DNA of 64,000 nucleotides, taken from Clitopilus passeckerianus. Taxonomy: Eukaryota > Basidiomycota > Agaricomycetes > Agaricales > Entolomataceae. The notes beneath the pieces were generated by a model. That model saw nothing but the letters and a program-made list of their open reading frames with translations, ran no database searches and was not told the DNA's origin. The position numbers were made by a program, and so were the translations under genes. Of the stretch, positions 45,901 to 57,688 are shown in pieces. Positions within the stretch are counted from its first letter, which is position 1, and each line of letters begins with the position of its first letter. Location: assembly GCA_944990035.1 (NCBI GenBank), contig CALYLX010000149.1, positions 310,001 through 374,000 on the forward strand, given 5' to 3'.

Positions 45901-48306
45901 TTCAGCGAGCCCTCATCCAAGCTCCCCTCCCCAATCAGCCTCACCAAGTTCTTCTTCAGCCCAACCCTCGTCATCTCCGTCGAACAATCCATTCACATCC
46001 ACAGCGGGAACGACACTGTCTTCCGATGACCCTTTCCTATACGCGCCTCTAAACGACCCAAGACGGGGGATGGGCTTTGACATCTGCATCGAGTGTCATG
46101 ATCTTGCACCTTTCCCGAGCATGGCGCATTTGCGAGCCGCCGAGGAACATCTTTCCGCCCTGGACCTCATGTGGGCAGAAAGATGTACCGCTGCTGTCGG
46201 CAATCCGAGCTTCAAGGAGAGTTTAGCACAGGCGTTTGGCGACCATGAGGCATCCAGCTCTGTGGACGGCGAAAAGAAGTCGAACACCTACGGAATCAAC
46301 AACGTCTCCATCCCTATCCCTGCAAGGCCCCCACCGAACGCGAATGCGGTCATTCATCTACCCATGCCTAGCTCCCCGCCGAATACGCAGGCGACTATGT
46401 CGCAGTTGATGCCGTTGATCAGATTCTTGGAAAGGTGGATAAAGCCATTGGAAGGTGACGATAAGCCACGGATATTAGCAAGTATTCCTCCGCCAACTAC
46501 AACAGCACCAGCAACTGCCTCGAACCCCGCTAATGCTGAAGATCCCTCCGGGACTTCCTCAGACGAAGGAAAGACCATGCTTCATGATGATGCGTCCAGC
46601 CCTAGACGATGGTCTTCAATGATGTCGTCGTTTTCTTCATTCCCTGGAGTGTCGTCACCACCAGCACATCTCCGGAGGAATCGATCCCTCACTTCCCCTG
46701 CGCCCACCACTCCTCCGCCGCCTGTGCCGTTCCAGCCATCGCCAACTTTCCATCCTCCGAATCCCCGGACTCGGCCCCTGAAGATTTTGTTGTACTCCGC
46801 GGATGGGTATACAGAATCCTCAGTGCCTGCTCTATGCCTACTAATGGCAATAAAGAAACTCCTTCTACCAGAAGCCTACCTCGAGCTTCAGGTCGAGAAG
46901 AAGAGGAGTTTCTTCGTCTATCAAGCCGACCTTGGCTTATTGAAGAGGGTTGAGATGAAGTTAAGAGAGGAGCGCGAGGCGAGGGAAAGGGAAGCAATGG
47001 AGAAGGAGTTATTCAACGGGAATGGGAAGCGTATAGCACAAGGCTCGCCATCACCAACAGAGACCCATAGACAACTCAGGAACGGTTCTCCCTCTGCGAC
47101 CACTTCCTCACCCACAGCTGGTCAACCTAGAAGAATGGCAGCAAAGTCTGTTTCATTCGCTCAGCCTCCCACCATTCCCCCACCGGTGCCTCCTACTCGA
47201 ACACCATCAGGGAACAACGTGCCTACCTCCGCTGCCACGACCACTACAGTTCAGCCCAGTGGCTCACCTCCTATGGTTGTGCCATCCACCTCTCACCAAC
47301 CCCCTTCGACGTCCGGTCTTGCTCAAGGAGCTTCAGAAGCAACGTCCCACTCGGCGCCTTCTACTGCTCTACCTACGCCCACGGAAGCTCAGCAACAGGG
47401 TGCGACAGCTTTGAAAGGCCGCCCGAGAGCGATGACAAGTCCTTGGTTACCCAGCTTATTCGGAGGGGACCATCAAAGCTGGTTCAATGACCCACGGTTT
47501 GATGGAAGCTTCCCCAGCCGAGTTCTACCGTTCCTGTATCTTGGAAATTTGTATGTTCCTGTTGGCTTGCGCTTGGACACGAACTAACACGTTCGACTTC
47601 GTAGAAACCATGCTGCCAACGCGTACATGTTGCACGCATTGGGCATCACCCACGTCGTATCCGTGGGGGAGTGCGCCCTTGTGCCCCCACCGAACTACGG
47701 CAGTCAAGGCTACTCGCATCCTTCCCATGTCCAGGCATCATCTTCTCCGTATCATCGACCTGGTCAAGTCTCACACTATATCCCGGGGAAAGGTCCTGGC
47801 CAGGGGTCATTGTGGCATGAAGAACGTGAAGGCCGTATCAAGGTCCTCGACATCAAAGGCGTATGCGATGACGGGATTGACACCCTTGAGCCTCAGCTAG
47901 AGCCCATCTGCGACTGGATTGATCAAGCTAGGATCGAAGGCGGTCAAGTCCTGGTTCACTGTCGTGTTGGTGTCTCCCGAAGTGCCACCGTCACGGTAAG
48001 AAATACTGTCTATGTCGTATGTTCGACTGCTTACTACCTTCCCTCCTTACACAGATTGCATACGTGATGAAGCATCTTGGCCTTCCTCTGGTAGATGCCT
48101 ACCTCGTTGTGCGATCCAGGCGGCTTTCGGTGCTTATTCAACCAAACATGCGATTATTGTATAATCTCTGTGGATGGGAGATCAAGCTTGCCAAGGAACG
48201 CGCTGGGGACGATGTGGACAAGCTGAAGCGGGAGCTTGCGAGGACGCTGAGCTGGCCCTACCTGGCAAAGGAAGTTCATGCTTTGAATGAAAAATACCTT
48301 CACTAA
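42928..48306 (+). CDS. Pps1-like dual-specificity protein phosphatase
   Basis: Five exons: 42928-42979, 43039-44573, 44654-47550, 47605-47995 and 48055-48306, giving 1,708 aa. Introns are 59, 80, 54 and 59 nt and all phases agree. The N-terminal PFLHGLEG block (about residues 65-75) and the C-terminal phosphatase match fungal Pps1-type proteins, which remove phosphate from Tyr and Ser/Thr and act in the cell cycle of yeast. The active site is HCRVGVSRSAT with the nucleophile near Cys1614, followed after an intron by IAYVMKHLGLPLVDAY. Long Ser/Pro/Asp-rich inserts make it about twice the size of yeast Pps1 (807 aa). The first exon is inferred; starting at 42978 instead would lose the YDTHELTT segment. 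An inverted partial pseudogene lies at 27.4-29.2 kb. Confidence 0.85.
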
Positions 48307-49187
48307 AACCATGTGTACTGACCACCATCCTGCCCTTGCTGCCCTCGTTTTCACGCTGCCTGGTTTTCTCTCAATGGTGTCCACCGGTCGAACTTCCGAT
48401 GGCACACATCCATTACGCCTTGTATCTGATATCGCAACCTCTATTTGCTTCCTCGCAGGTCACTCTGGCTCCCCAAACTTGCTATCGCATACTCCATCCA
48501 GAAAGTTCTAGTCGTTCCAAAGCTCTCGTTCAGTGTACAGTCTACGGCATATCAATTTGTACTACCTATATCATCTTCTTGTACTTCTACAACCATACCA
48601 TCATACGATGTTGCCGTGATGCAGTCAAATGTGTGTTGTGTATTGGATATTGAATCCGACCACTCGAGCGTGTCGTTGACGAACGTTCTGGAGATTGAAA
48701 TTTTGAAATTATGTAAATGATCCCCGCCGCCAATTCATATCCCGTATCTATTAGTACCCATGACATGCATGACATCCCATGTGTGGACCTGATTGATTTG
48801 TCGCTAGCCAATAAGATTACTTCAAGCGCCACCCGTAAACGGCATGCCCACCTTTGCACCAATATTACTCCACACAATCTGGTCAAAATCGTTCCGATGG
48901 GATTTGCGAGGCGTCCCTATACTTCGTACTTCCACCACTCGGGATTTTCCTATATTTAAGGTCAATCCTTCAGTGATCGAAACTGCGCAAACCTGAAGCC
49001 CCACCATCGTTACCTCTCCAACTCGATGGACGATATCGTTCTTACCCAATGTAAGGGCCCAGGGAAGTCATTGCGGACCCTTTTTGACGTGCGCACGGAT
49101 GTTTCTCCGATAATAAACTCGCCGATTGTTTACGCCTGATTTCTTCAGGACACATGGCTCAACGATTCCGAACACACGCAACAGGGA
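48307..49187. other. Spacer between phosphatase and BTB-G
   Basis: Holds the phosphatase 3' end (the part to about 48530 is duplicated with the pseudogene) and the BTB-G promoter. No other gene seen. Confidence 0.45.
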
Positions 49188-50215
49188 GTGGCAGATCCCA
49201 GAAATACATCAATCGATATGACCTCATCCATGAGTATCCAGAGGCCCAGTCTAGACCTCCCAGCGTACCCGCCAAACGAACACCCGGGTCAATTAGTCTC
49301 GTTGTCCTTCTTTCCCGGCGCACGTGGTTCGGAAGCAAATGTCATCTTCTGCACATCCGACTCCGTTCTATTCTTCGTGGACACTGGACCTATATTTCAC
49401 ATCTCAGAAACCGCATTTCGTGAACTATTGGATGGAGCCGGTGTCCAGGAAATCGGTCCCGTTATCGTGTTCATACCGGAGATGTCGCAAGTCCTGGATG
49501 TGATGCTCCACTTCCTGCATCACCTACCATTTTCTGGAAATTGCCCTCAGGCTAACTACTTGAGCGAAGCGGTTGCAAGCATGTCAAATTATGGGATGGA
49601 CCCAGTCTCACTTTTGACTCTAGCGAACCCCTGCTACCAGTTCATTCTTAACCTAACTCCTTTACTTCCCCTCGAGTTATATACTCTCGCTGCTAGATTC
49701 AATATCCGACACCTAGCGGTGACGACTTCGTCGCATCTCCTCTCCCTGTCTCTGGGATCGATCACCGATGAGATGGCGGACCGAATTGGCCCGGTCTACC
49801 TGCATAAACTTTTCCTCCTCCATTCCCATCGACTTGACAAGCTGAAATCCATTCTGGCGAAATCGCCACACCTTCATTCGCCGACAAAGACTTGCGGCTT
49901 CAATGAACAGAAGAAATTGTCTAGAGCATGGACGATGATTGCAGGATACTTCATCTGGGATGCAAAATGTGGTGAGTCGCACACCTCGTACTCGCACGCA
50001 AGGATCTCCTGACCGTACGCCGGAAAGACCTCTCTCCAAGCACCATACATTCGCAATTTGAGAGCTTGGATAAGCATCTCGACTGTGACCTTTGCCGAGA
50101 GATGTTAGCGAAACGGGTGAAGGATGTCCTCACTCAATGGGTCCAAGTCAAGGTAAGTTCTGTTCTATCACTTGCGTGCCATGTGGCCTGATTTCTGTGT
50201 GAGCGCACGATCTAG
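49188..50215 (+). CDS. BTB/POZ-like family protein, copy G (diverged)
   Basis: Exons 49188-49971, 50028-50152 and 50204-50215 give 306 aa; introns are 56 and 51 nt. It is the most divergent intact member: TSDSVLFFVD for the core start, MSQVLDVMLHFLHHLPF, and a tail with CDLC. The tail exon is again 125 nt and the last exon again 12 nt, but encodes RTI and TAG. No separate first exon was identified; the start could be slightly different (an overlapping ATG at 49154 is out of frame). It probably represents the older form of the family, since RTI-type ends are what I recall from other agaricomycete members. Confidence 0.75.
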
Positions 50216-52267
50216 GGCGCATAAAACCGTACTTTTATCCTACAACCTTGAAAACACGCGTCAAAATCCTGTGTGTCGGATTCTCCTGTCTTGAGAAGGA
50301 ACCTGGGCACGAAGATCTGTTGGCGGCCACTTCCAATATACTAGTAGGTCAGACCTTGTTGATGACGACAAATGACTCTTACTGACAATTGTACACATAC
50401 TACGTATGTCCTTCATGACCCGTATAGCCCACGTATATCACTTTAGTCGCTACTCTCTGCTGTATGTCAATAATTTACTATATTCCATCGAGTTTAGTGC
50501 CCTCAGCGATCAGTTGCATCCCAAAACAAGCCAGTGGAAATAGTCTCATATTCTTTAGTACCCCCATAAATTGCCGCTGCACCGAGAGCTTTGTGCTGTA
50601 CTTTTCGGACACCTGGGCGATCGGAGTGGGAGATCGGAACGGTTATGCTTAGTTGCCGATAACCGGCGCAAGCTGCAAGGCTGGAGCGAATCAACGTTTT
50701 AACGCCATGAGATAGTAACAAGAACGTTCAATTGGCCATCCTATACAGCACATGATGGAGGCCCCACAAATGGCTCGGCTTGTTTCGTACAACGAGGAAC
50801 CTTCCTTTCACTCACTGAATTCGAACTGGGATTCCACTCGTCATTTCCGCAACCCGTGATTTGATCACTTTAGAGTTCGAAGCAGCCTATCTTCTATCAA
50901 GTGGCAGCTCCCGTATCAATGTTCGCCTCCGAACTAGGCCGCTGAGCCTGCAACGAAACATGCTGGGCTCCCGTAAAGAATCTCTGTACACTCTGCCTGA
51001 CGTCATCTGAACCTCTACGGTATTTACTATGAAACTAATCTGGGGCAGGGATAACACTCCTCTGCCAACGTCTTCAATGGAACCTCAGACTATGGAAACC
51101 CGTTACCCCTGGCGCTAATCAGCCCTTTCTGCCAGGCAGTCTTACAAATTAGTCGGTCGACGATACTACTCCACAACTGAAGGAGAGGTCGTCAAGCCTC
51201 TAAGGAACTGGGACCATAATCCCGAACTACCCGTGGATGGTTCCGCTATGTCCAGGTGCCTGAGCCCCATCTTCCGAAGTTTGCTTTCAGTTGCGGCACC
51301 GAGCATCTTTCATTCCCATCAGCATCTAATGGACCATTCTGATTGGTGTTCACTGTTGGTGCTACTTCGGGGCTGAACACGTTATGAATCAAGCCGACCA
51401 GGAGGCAACAATGCCGAATTCAAAGCACGCGAACTGCCGAAATTCGTTGGCAGTTCAAAGCGTTGGGGAAGCTTCTGCTCAGAAACTCTGGATTGAAAAG
51501 GCAAGGATTTCCTAGGTGGCCCCATAGTGATCACACAATTCCGAGCATACCTTGGAGACATTCCGTATTCCGAAAAGCTCTCTACATCCTCTCGCGGGGA
51601 AATCTGGGATATTCTTAGTAGGCGCAATTGTTTCGTATTTGTTTGACTCCGCTCATTGTCGACACTGGCCTTGGTCGCCGTGGAACTTGCGGCATACCAG
51701 CTCTTCCACATATCCCGAAGAAGACCTGGCCGACGGGGCCGGAACGGGAAGGTCATATAATATGTAAGCACAGCCAAAATCCCCCACCTTTTGCTTCTTT
51801 CCACAGCGTTTCTCCATTCCTTGTTATGTTTCTCCACGGATACACTATTCCTACGTAGTGCATCTACTTTCACGACGTGTTCAGCGTGGAATGGCGGGGG
51901 GTCCTAAGGGCCATCCTGACCAAAACCACAACGGTCTCTACCTCACATTACAGATCATCGCCTCTTGCTACTTCGGGCGTAGTATTTCCATGAGATTTCT
52001 CATTTTTCTGTAGTGCTCTGGATACAACAGAATCAATGAATTTTTTTCCTTCAGGGACGTGCATATGTCCTTCGTTACTCTCTGAGAAAAATACTAGCGT
52101 GATGAATGTGACTAAAGCACGAAACCTTTTGGGACGAAGAAGAATTGGGATAGTTGGCTGATATTTACCACCCTCAAAGTGTTCCTCAGGTTGGAGATTG
52201 CCATTTAAAGAGACGGTGCGTGAATACCCCAGTACATCACCTTGCCACAGTACACACGAAGATCAAT
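50216..52267. other. Intergenic between BTB-G and BTB-H
   Basis: Two kb without a supported gene. About 51265-51300 matches 27340-27385. An open frame at 51382-51873 minus has no recognisable features. Confidence 0.4.
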
Positions 52268-53315
52268 ATGAGTCGTAGACCCCAAGTCCAAATCTATTCC
52301 ACTCCAGGTCAGGCATCGACCTCCCCGACTTCAGAACGTGGTAATGACATCGTATCAGAAGGCTCGTTCCCGAGGTTGACAACCTCTCCCTACTTCCCCC
52401 CCGGATTCCATGATTTCCTGTACGATCTTGTCGTCCTCTCTGAAGATTCCGTCCTCTTTTACCTACAAACCGATGTGTTACGTCGAGTCTCCGGAGAAGT
52501 TTTCCAGTCGGTTATTGCTCAGCCTTGCATCCTTGTCGAGGGTCACCCTGAACCCCTTAGGCGGATCCCAGATACGTCGGACGTTTTCAACCTGATTCTT
52601 CACGCCGTCTATTTCCTCCCTTTCAACGAGCGATCCTGTCCATTTCAGACATTCGCTGACGCTGTGTCTGCAATGCGGCGATACAACATCGAGCCAAGGT
52701 TGCACCTGACTCCAAGCAACCCTTTTTACATCAACTTGCTCAGTTTCGCGCCAGTGGTACCATATGAACTTTATGCCCTCGCGGCCCAATTCGACATCTA
52801 TCATCTTGCCGCTGCCGCATCATCCCATCTCTTGTCGCGACCACTCACAGCAATCGGCGATGAGTTGGCGGAGAGGATTGGTGGTGTATACCTGAAACGA
52901 CTGCTACTTCTGCACCGAGAACGGATGGACGCACTCAAAGCACTCCTGCTTCAACCACCGGATCCGCACCCGCCTACGGATACATGCAATCAGGAAGGCC
53001 AAACACAGCTCACCAGTTCATGGGCTATGGTCGCAGCTAATCTTGCCTGGGCAGCTAGACCTGGTAATATATTATGACCTTGTAGCAGCCGTGGCTTTGC
53101 TGATGTCAACTTTCAAACAGATTTATCCACCAGCATGATCAGCTCCGCTTTCAGCCACCTGAACGGAACCTTTTCCTGTCATCTATGTCGACAGATTCTG
53201 GATGACAGAGTGCAAGACATCGTTACTCGTTGGTCTAATGTGAAAGTTCGTGTTTCCCTTGGGTGATAGTCTCTCTTCCACTAACACACCCTTATTCAAC
53301 CAGTGTACGATATAA
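52268..53315 (+). CDS. BTB/POZ-like family protein, copy H
   Basis: Exons 52268-52307, 52359-53063, 53121-53245 and 53304-53315 give 293 aa. The first intron (52308-52358, 51 nt, GT...CAG) is a multiple of three and lacks a stop, so unspliced mRNA would give a 310-aa protein; removing it brings the length to that of the siblings. BTB core SEDSVLFYL to HAVYFLPF, helical region, CHLC tail and CTI end all intact. An in-frame upstream extension to 52154 exists but is not conserved in other copies. Confidence 0.85.
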
Positions 53316-56300
53316 TCCCATAACCCCTATGTCTAATTATACACTCCAGGTCCAGATGTTGAAAGATAATCCATGTAATTTCTACGATAGTCATTCCGGT
53401 CGTTGTACATATGCCAAAGGGTAATCCATTGACTACCCTCTTCAACCATTCGTCTCCAGATTTTTCTGCTTCCCATACAAAGAAACGTTAGGGCACGTCA
53501 CATGATATGTTGGTAGATGCCTGAGCGCGAAAACTCAGACCCATTGCCCTCCTCGTGCTGCCTTGTCTGTAGAGGTTCTTCTTGTGCAAAATTTCGGTAT
53601 ATGTATGAGCATCTCCGGTAGGTAGGATCACAGGATTCGTAGAGGCGAAGTCTACACGTTAACAAGCTTTATCAGCTATCCAAGCCTCATCACCATCCCG
53701 TTCTCCCTTCCTCCGTGGCTTGCCACCCCTTCTTTGAAGTCATGCTTGATCTCGAGTAGAAAGCTGCTAGCTGCGTCCGTGTACCTTTTTCCGAACGAGG
53801 GATTGAAGTTCAATCGCCCTGCAAAGAGATCCACCTCTGCTTTGGTCACTGGGTAAAGTGGATCTGCTCCCCGACAACGCGGATGCAGATGAGAGTGACG
53901 GCGCACGAGCGGGCTGCGCAGACAGAGCGACTTTGATGGAGCTAGGAGAGGAAGCCACAATGGTGGACGATGTGCTACCTGTTGGTATCAAGATTGTTGC
54001 GCAAACGGGGATGTGCTGAGGGCTTGGCTGTTGTAGGTGCACGGTATATTTCTGGGTTTATCCTCAGTACCAACATCGATTGACAACCTCGTCGTGGGAG
54101 CCGAATGAGGGAGTGACCTCTGGTCGCCCGCTGGAATTTCTAGGGCCACTGCGTTAGGCGCAACAGGAGCGTCGTCATCGACCTCGGCATCGGCTACGCA
54201 TCTTTATCTGCACGGTTTTCTTCATCGACAATTAAAGTTATTGAGGGAAGCATCCTCTTTTATGATGCGAGTTGCAAGGTATGGGCGTGGAACCTCTCAG
54301 AGCCACTTTGGAGGGGCAGTGAGAAGAGGACACGGGGGATGATGCGAAGGGGTGATGGCATCTTGAAAGCCACTTTCGTTCTGAGACGAGGAACTTCGGT
54401 CAACCAGAGCTCTGGACAGGTATCAGAGTATGGGGATAAACATTCAAGGTGAATTTTGAGCAAGGCTGGACAGGCTGGAAACGTTATCGGTGGGTTGGAG
54501 CGTTTATCCGCGCTGATCAAGCAGAAGGTTCGTTTTACGAGCAGGTAGGTCTCAAGCGTCATCCTGGGCTGGGACGTTTTTGACGATTCCAGAATAACAC
54601 CGCCGAGGCCGACAGGAGGGTCCGAAGGTCTGCTCTGCCATGCTCCATCCGCGTGAGTCCGTGTTCGAGGTTACGCAGAACACCCGTCGTGAGAGGCATC
54701 GACAGCTACATGTCCTCATGAGCTGGGATTTACAGATGCTGTTTGCCAAATGGCACCGACAGAATGGGGCGAAGGGCATGAAGAATGATTCCGGGGCATG
54801 ATACCTACCAGGTCGAATCTCGTCGGCGGATCTGTAAACAACGAAAGGTCAGAATCCCGTGTTAAAGCGAGAAGACGGAGAATAAAGGAATAGCTATGTT
54901 GGTAAGCAATGATCGATGAGGTTCGTCAAAGACGGAACACCCAATAAAAAGTAGAATGGAGAGCTGTGGAAGGGAATACTAGCCTACCTGAATTGGCAAG
55001 ATGTATAGCATCGATAGAGCCACCCTCACTGCATGCAAGGCTGGGGTTGGCTGAGTGGAAATTTCTGACGATGTTCGTCTGAAATGGGCCAAAAGAGCTC
55101 CGCTGGAATAGACTCAGCGCAACTTCAAGCTCGGGAATCGCTGGCACCGTTGCTACTTTCTGGATTTGCGTGTTCCCTATAACCAAGTGGTAAGTTCGTC
55201 AGTTACGCTTCCTTGCGGTTTTGGTGGGATAGGAGAGCACCGAATCAAGCAGAAAATAAGAGAGGGAAGGAATGTCCACGGAAATGTGAAAAGAAATACT
55301 GGTGCAAAATATGTACCTTTACGAATCCCTTCCCACTAGCCCTCATTACGCCTATATACACCGACCCAAGGTCGTTCTACACCGTCACCTCCAGCTGTTC
55401 AGCATTCTGAACAAGGCAACCTTCAGGGACACCCAGCCGGTTTCTGGATGGCGTAGAAAGCGGTAAAGGCTTTTGCAACTAGAATTGCTCTCTTTGTCGA
55501 CGAGAGCGGGCTGATGTTGACTGCCTACGAATATTTGCTGACATTTGGCCTGAGATTGCATCCCAATTTTTTGAGCTGAAAGCGTCTCTGTCAGGCCATG
55601 CTCCTTGTGAACTTTTGTTGGCTCTGCAGCAACATTCTTTTGGATTATTTGTGTTGACAAATGGTTGCTTGGGGCTTGTTCGTATTCATGCTTCACTGCC
55701 GTTTATATAGCCCATGGCTGCTTGAAGACTTCCGGGCAGCAAGCTTGACCGTATCTGGCGTATACAAGAGCCTAAAGCGCGCAATTGTTTGGCATTGTAT
55801 TGTTCAGAAGGCGTGGTCACGGTGCCGAGTGTTCTACCAGAAAGCCAGGTATGTTACTATCCTACATATGATTCTCGCATTGGCCTTCACATCTCTGTCC
55901 TCAAGGGACAGACCTTGATAGCGGGACCATGCCATGGACGAAATAAAAGTAGTACGTGAGCTCCAGTTGTTCGGTAATGAACTCTCATAGACATCATAGG
56001 TAGTAGATGTGCTCTTGTCAGGAAATCAATGGTTCCAATGCTTAGAACGAAGTGGGACCCGAAACCCGTCCGAAAGTGAAGTTTAACCAGCTACTCGAGT
56101 TCCAGGACGGGGGAAATTCTTTTCTTGGAGTCTGCAACACGTATGAACTTTGAGGACAGGAATCTTGCCGATTTAGCCCAGAACCATATTTGCAGGATTC
56201 CGGGTGCACGACGAAATCATTATCTGGAATAAGTCTTGAGATGAGCCTCACACGCTAGTAGTCTTCTGACAGATGTCAAACGCCACTTCTCGTTATCGGG

Positions 56301-56330
56301 TGCTGCATGCATCACGTCCTCGTCCAGGAA
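53316..56330. other. Boundary region without confident genes
   Basis: About 53.7-55.2 kb on the minus strand has a series of coding-like stretches in changing frames (for example 53676-53960, 54260-54562, 54926-55186). They may be one decayed gene; I recognise no family. The remainder shows nothing. Confidence 0.3.
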
Positions 56331-56337
56331 TATAAAG
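56331..56337 (+). promoter_or_regulatory. TATA box of the HsbA-like gene
   Basis: TATAAAG, 84 nt before the start codon. Confidence 0.55.
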
Positions 56338-56420
56338 CGCACCAGAAACTAGGAAGAACCCACGAAATCACCTCGGTTTCGGTTTCGAGTCTTTCAGTCT
56401 AGGTTCAAAACCTCTCAGCC

Positions 56421-57139
56421 ATGCGCTTCTCTACACTCCTTATACTTTTCACTTCCGTTGTCTCTTCCTTCGCCGAAAGGAGCGTTGCTGACGCTGCGGC
56501 CGACATCTCCAAGATATCAACACAGGCCACTAACCTCGACAATTCACTCAACGCCTTTCCCTCTTCAGGCGAAGCTCCTGCTGTCAAGTTGACGGCCGCA
56601 TTGGTACCCTGTTTTCGAAGCTGTTGTCCCAGGCGCTTGCTGAAACGCTCATCCTAAAGGCCATCCACAACGTTGCAGTTGATCTTAAGTTGACCATTGA
56701 TGATGCCACTTCCGGCGTCCACGTTTGTTTCTACCATTTCTTGCAGTTTCCCAGTGTTACTAACTCAATCTGTGGTCTAGGAAATCCTCGGCCCCGTATC
56801 CGAGCCCGATGCCCAGAAGATACTCGATTCCTTGAAGGCTCTTGAGCCCACTATTGAGCACGCCCTCACTACCCTCGCTGACAGGAAACCGAAGCTCCCT
56901 ACCCTTCCTATCGATGCTATCAGCAAAACTGTCCAGTTCGATCTTGCCAGCCTCCATGCTAGCATTGGTCTCTTTGCCGATGCCTTGCTTGCTGCTGCCC
57001 CCAGTGTAGGCGTCTGCCTCCTCGTTCCTCGATACCTGGATACTAATGCTCCGGATAGGATTCCATCGAAGCGGACGCTATTGCGTTTCGTGGCAAGGTT
57101 GATGCTGCTTTCACGAACGCCCAGGCCGTCTTCGCCTAA
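56421..57139 (+). CDS. HsbA-like secreted hydrophobic-surface-binding protein
   Basis: Exons 56421-56603, 56660-56722, 56781-57005 and 57059-57139, all joined in phase 0, giving 183 aa; introns are 56, 58, 53 nt. Residues 1-18 form a signal peptide (MRFSTLLILFTSVVSSFA). The mature part is all-helical with the pattern DISKISTQATNLDNSLNAFP and a C-terminal AFRGKVDAAFTNAQAVF, as in the HsbA family (related to cell wall galactomannoproteins). In Aspergillus, HsbA coats hydrophobic solids and recruits lytic enzymes; the role here is inferred. Few cysteines, length normal for the family. Confidence 0.85.
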
Positions 57140-57688
57140 GTGAGATTCTGGATTTCTGAATACTTTTCCCGGCTTTTGCGAGGTCGGACAGATTTCACGA
57201 TTATGGCAGTAGGGGATATTTGTAGCTCTCCCTTGTTGTAGCCTATTGTGTACTGGTTATTAGTACGACGTTTTGCGACTTTCTTCAAAGATATCCGTCG
57301 TTGAGTAATGCACTCAGGCTGAGAGCACACGTGTGATTAACACCCGGGTACGTTTATGACATGGTAAACAGCTAGGGGGGATAATTCCACCCTGCACGAA
57401 GGTTCTTGGCTTCTGAAAGAGCGAGGGGTTTCAAAATACCAAAAGTGATGCCCTCACCCAGGTGCTCGACCTAAAATTGGTCGATGTCCGAACGCTGGTG
57501 GACCGTCTCAAGAGAAGGCTCCAGAGGATTCAAACTGTAATCAGGTGCCATACGGAAACGGAACAGATAGCGCCCTGCAGGTGGACTAACATTAGGGTAT
57601 AAAGTGATACAAATTACGTATCAAGCATTAATATAAAGGCGTCACGTAGTCATAAAATCGTATTCCTCATCTGTTCCTTAAGGGACAT
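57140..57688. other. Convergent spacer
   Basis: 3' regions of the HsbA-like and hydrolase genes. No other gene seen. Confidence 0.5.

Noticed and set aside
48587..48886. 99-codon minus-strand frame after the phosphatase
   Set aside because: Lies in the 3' region and spacer, with no conservation with the duplicated copy near 27.4 kb.
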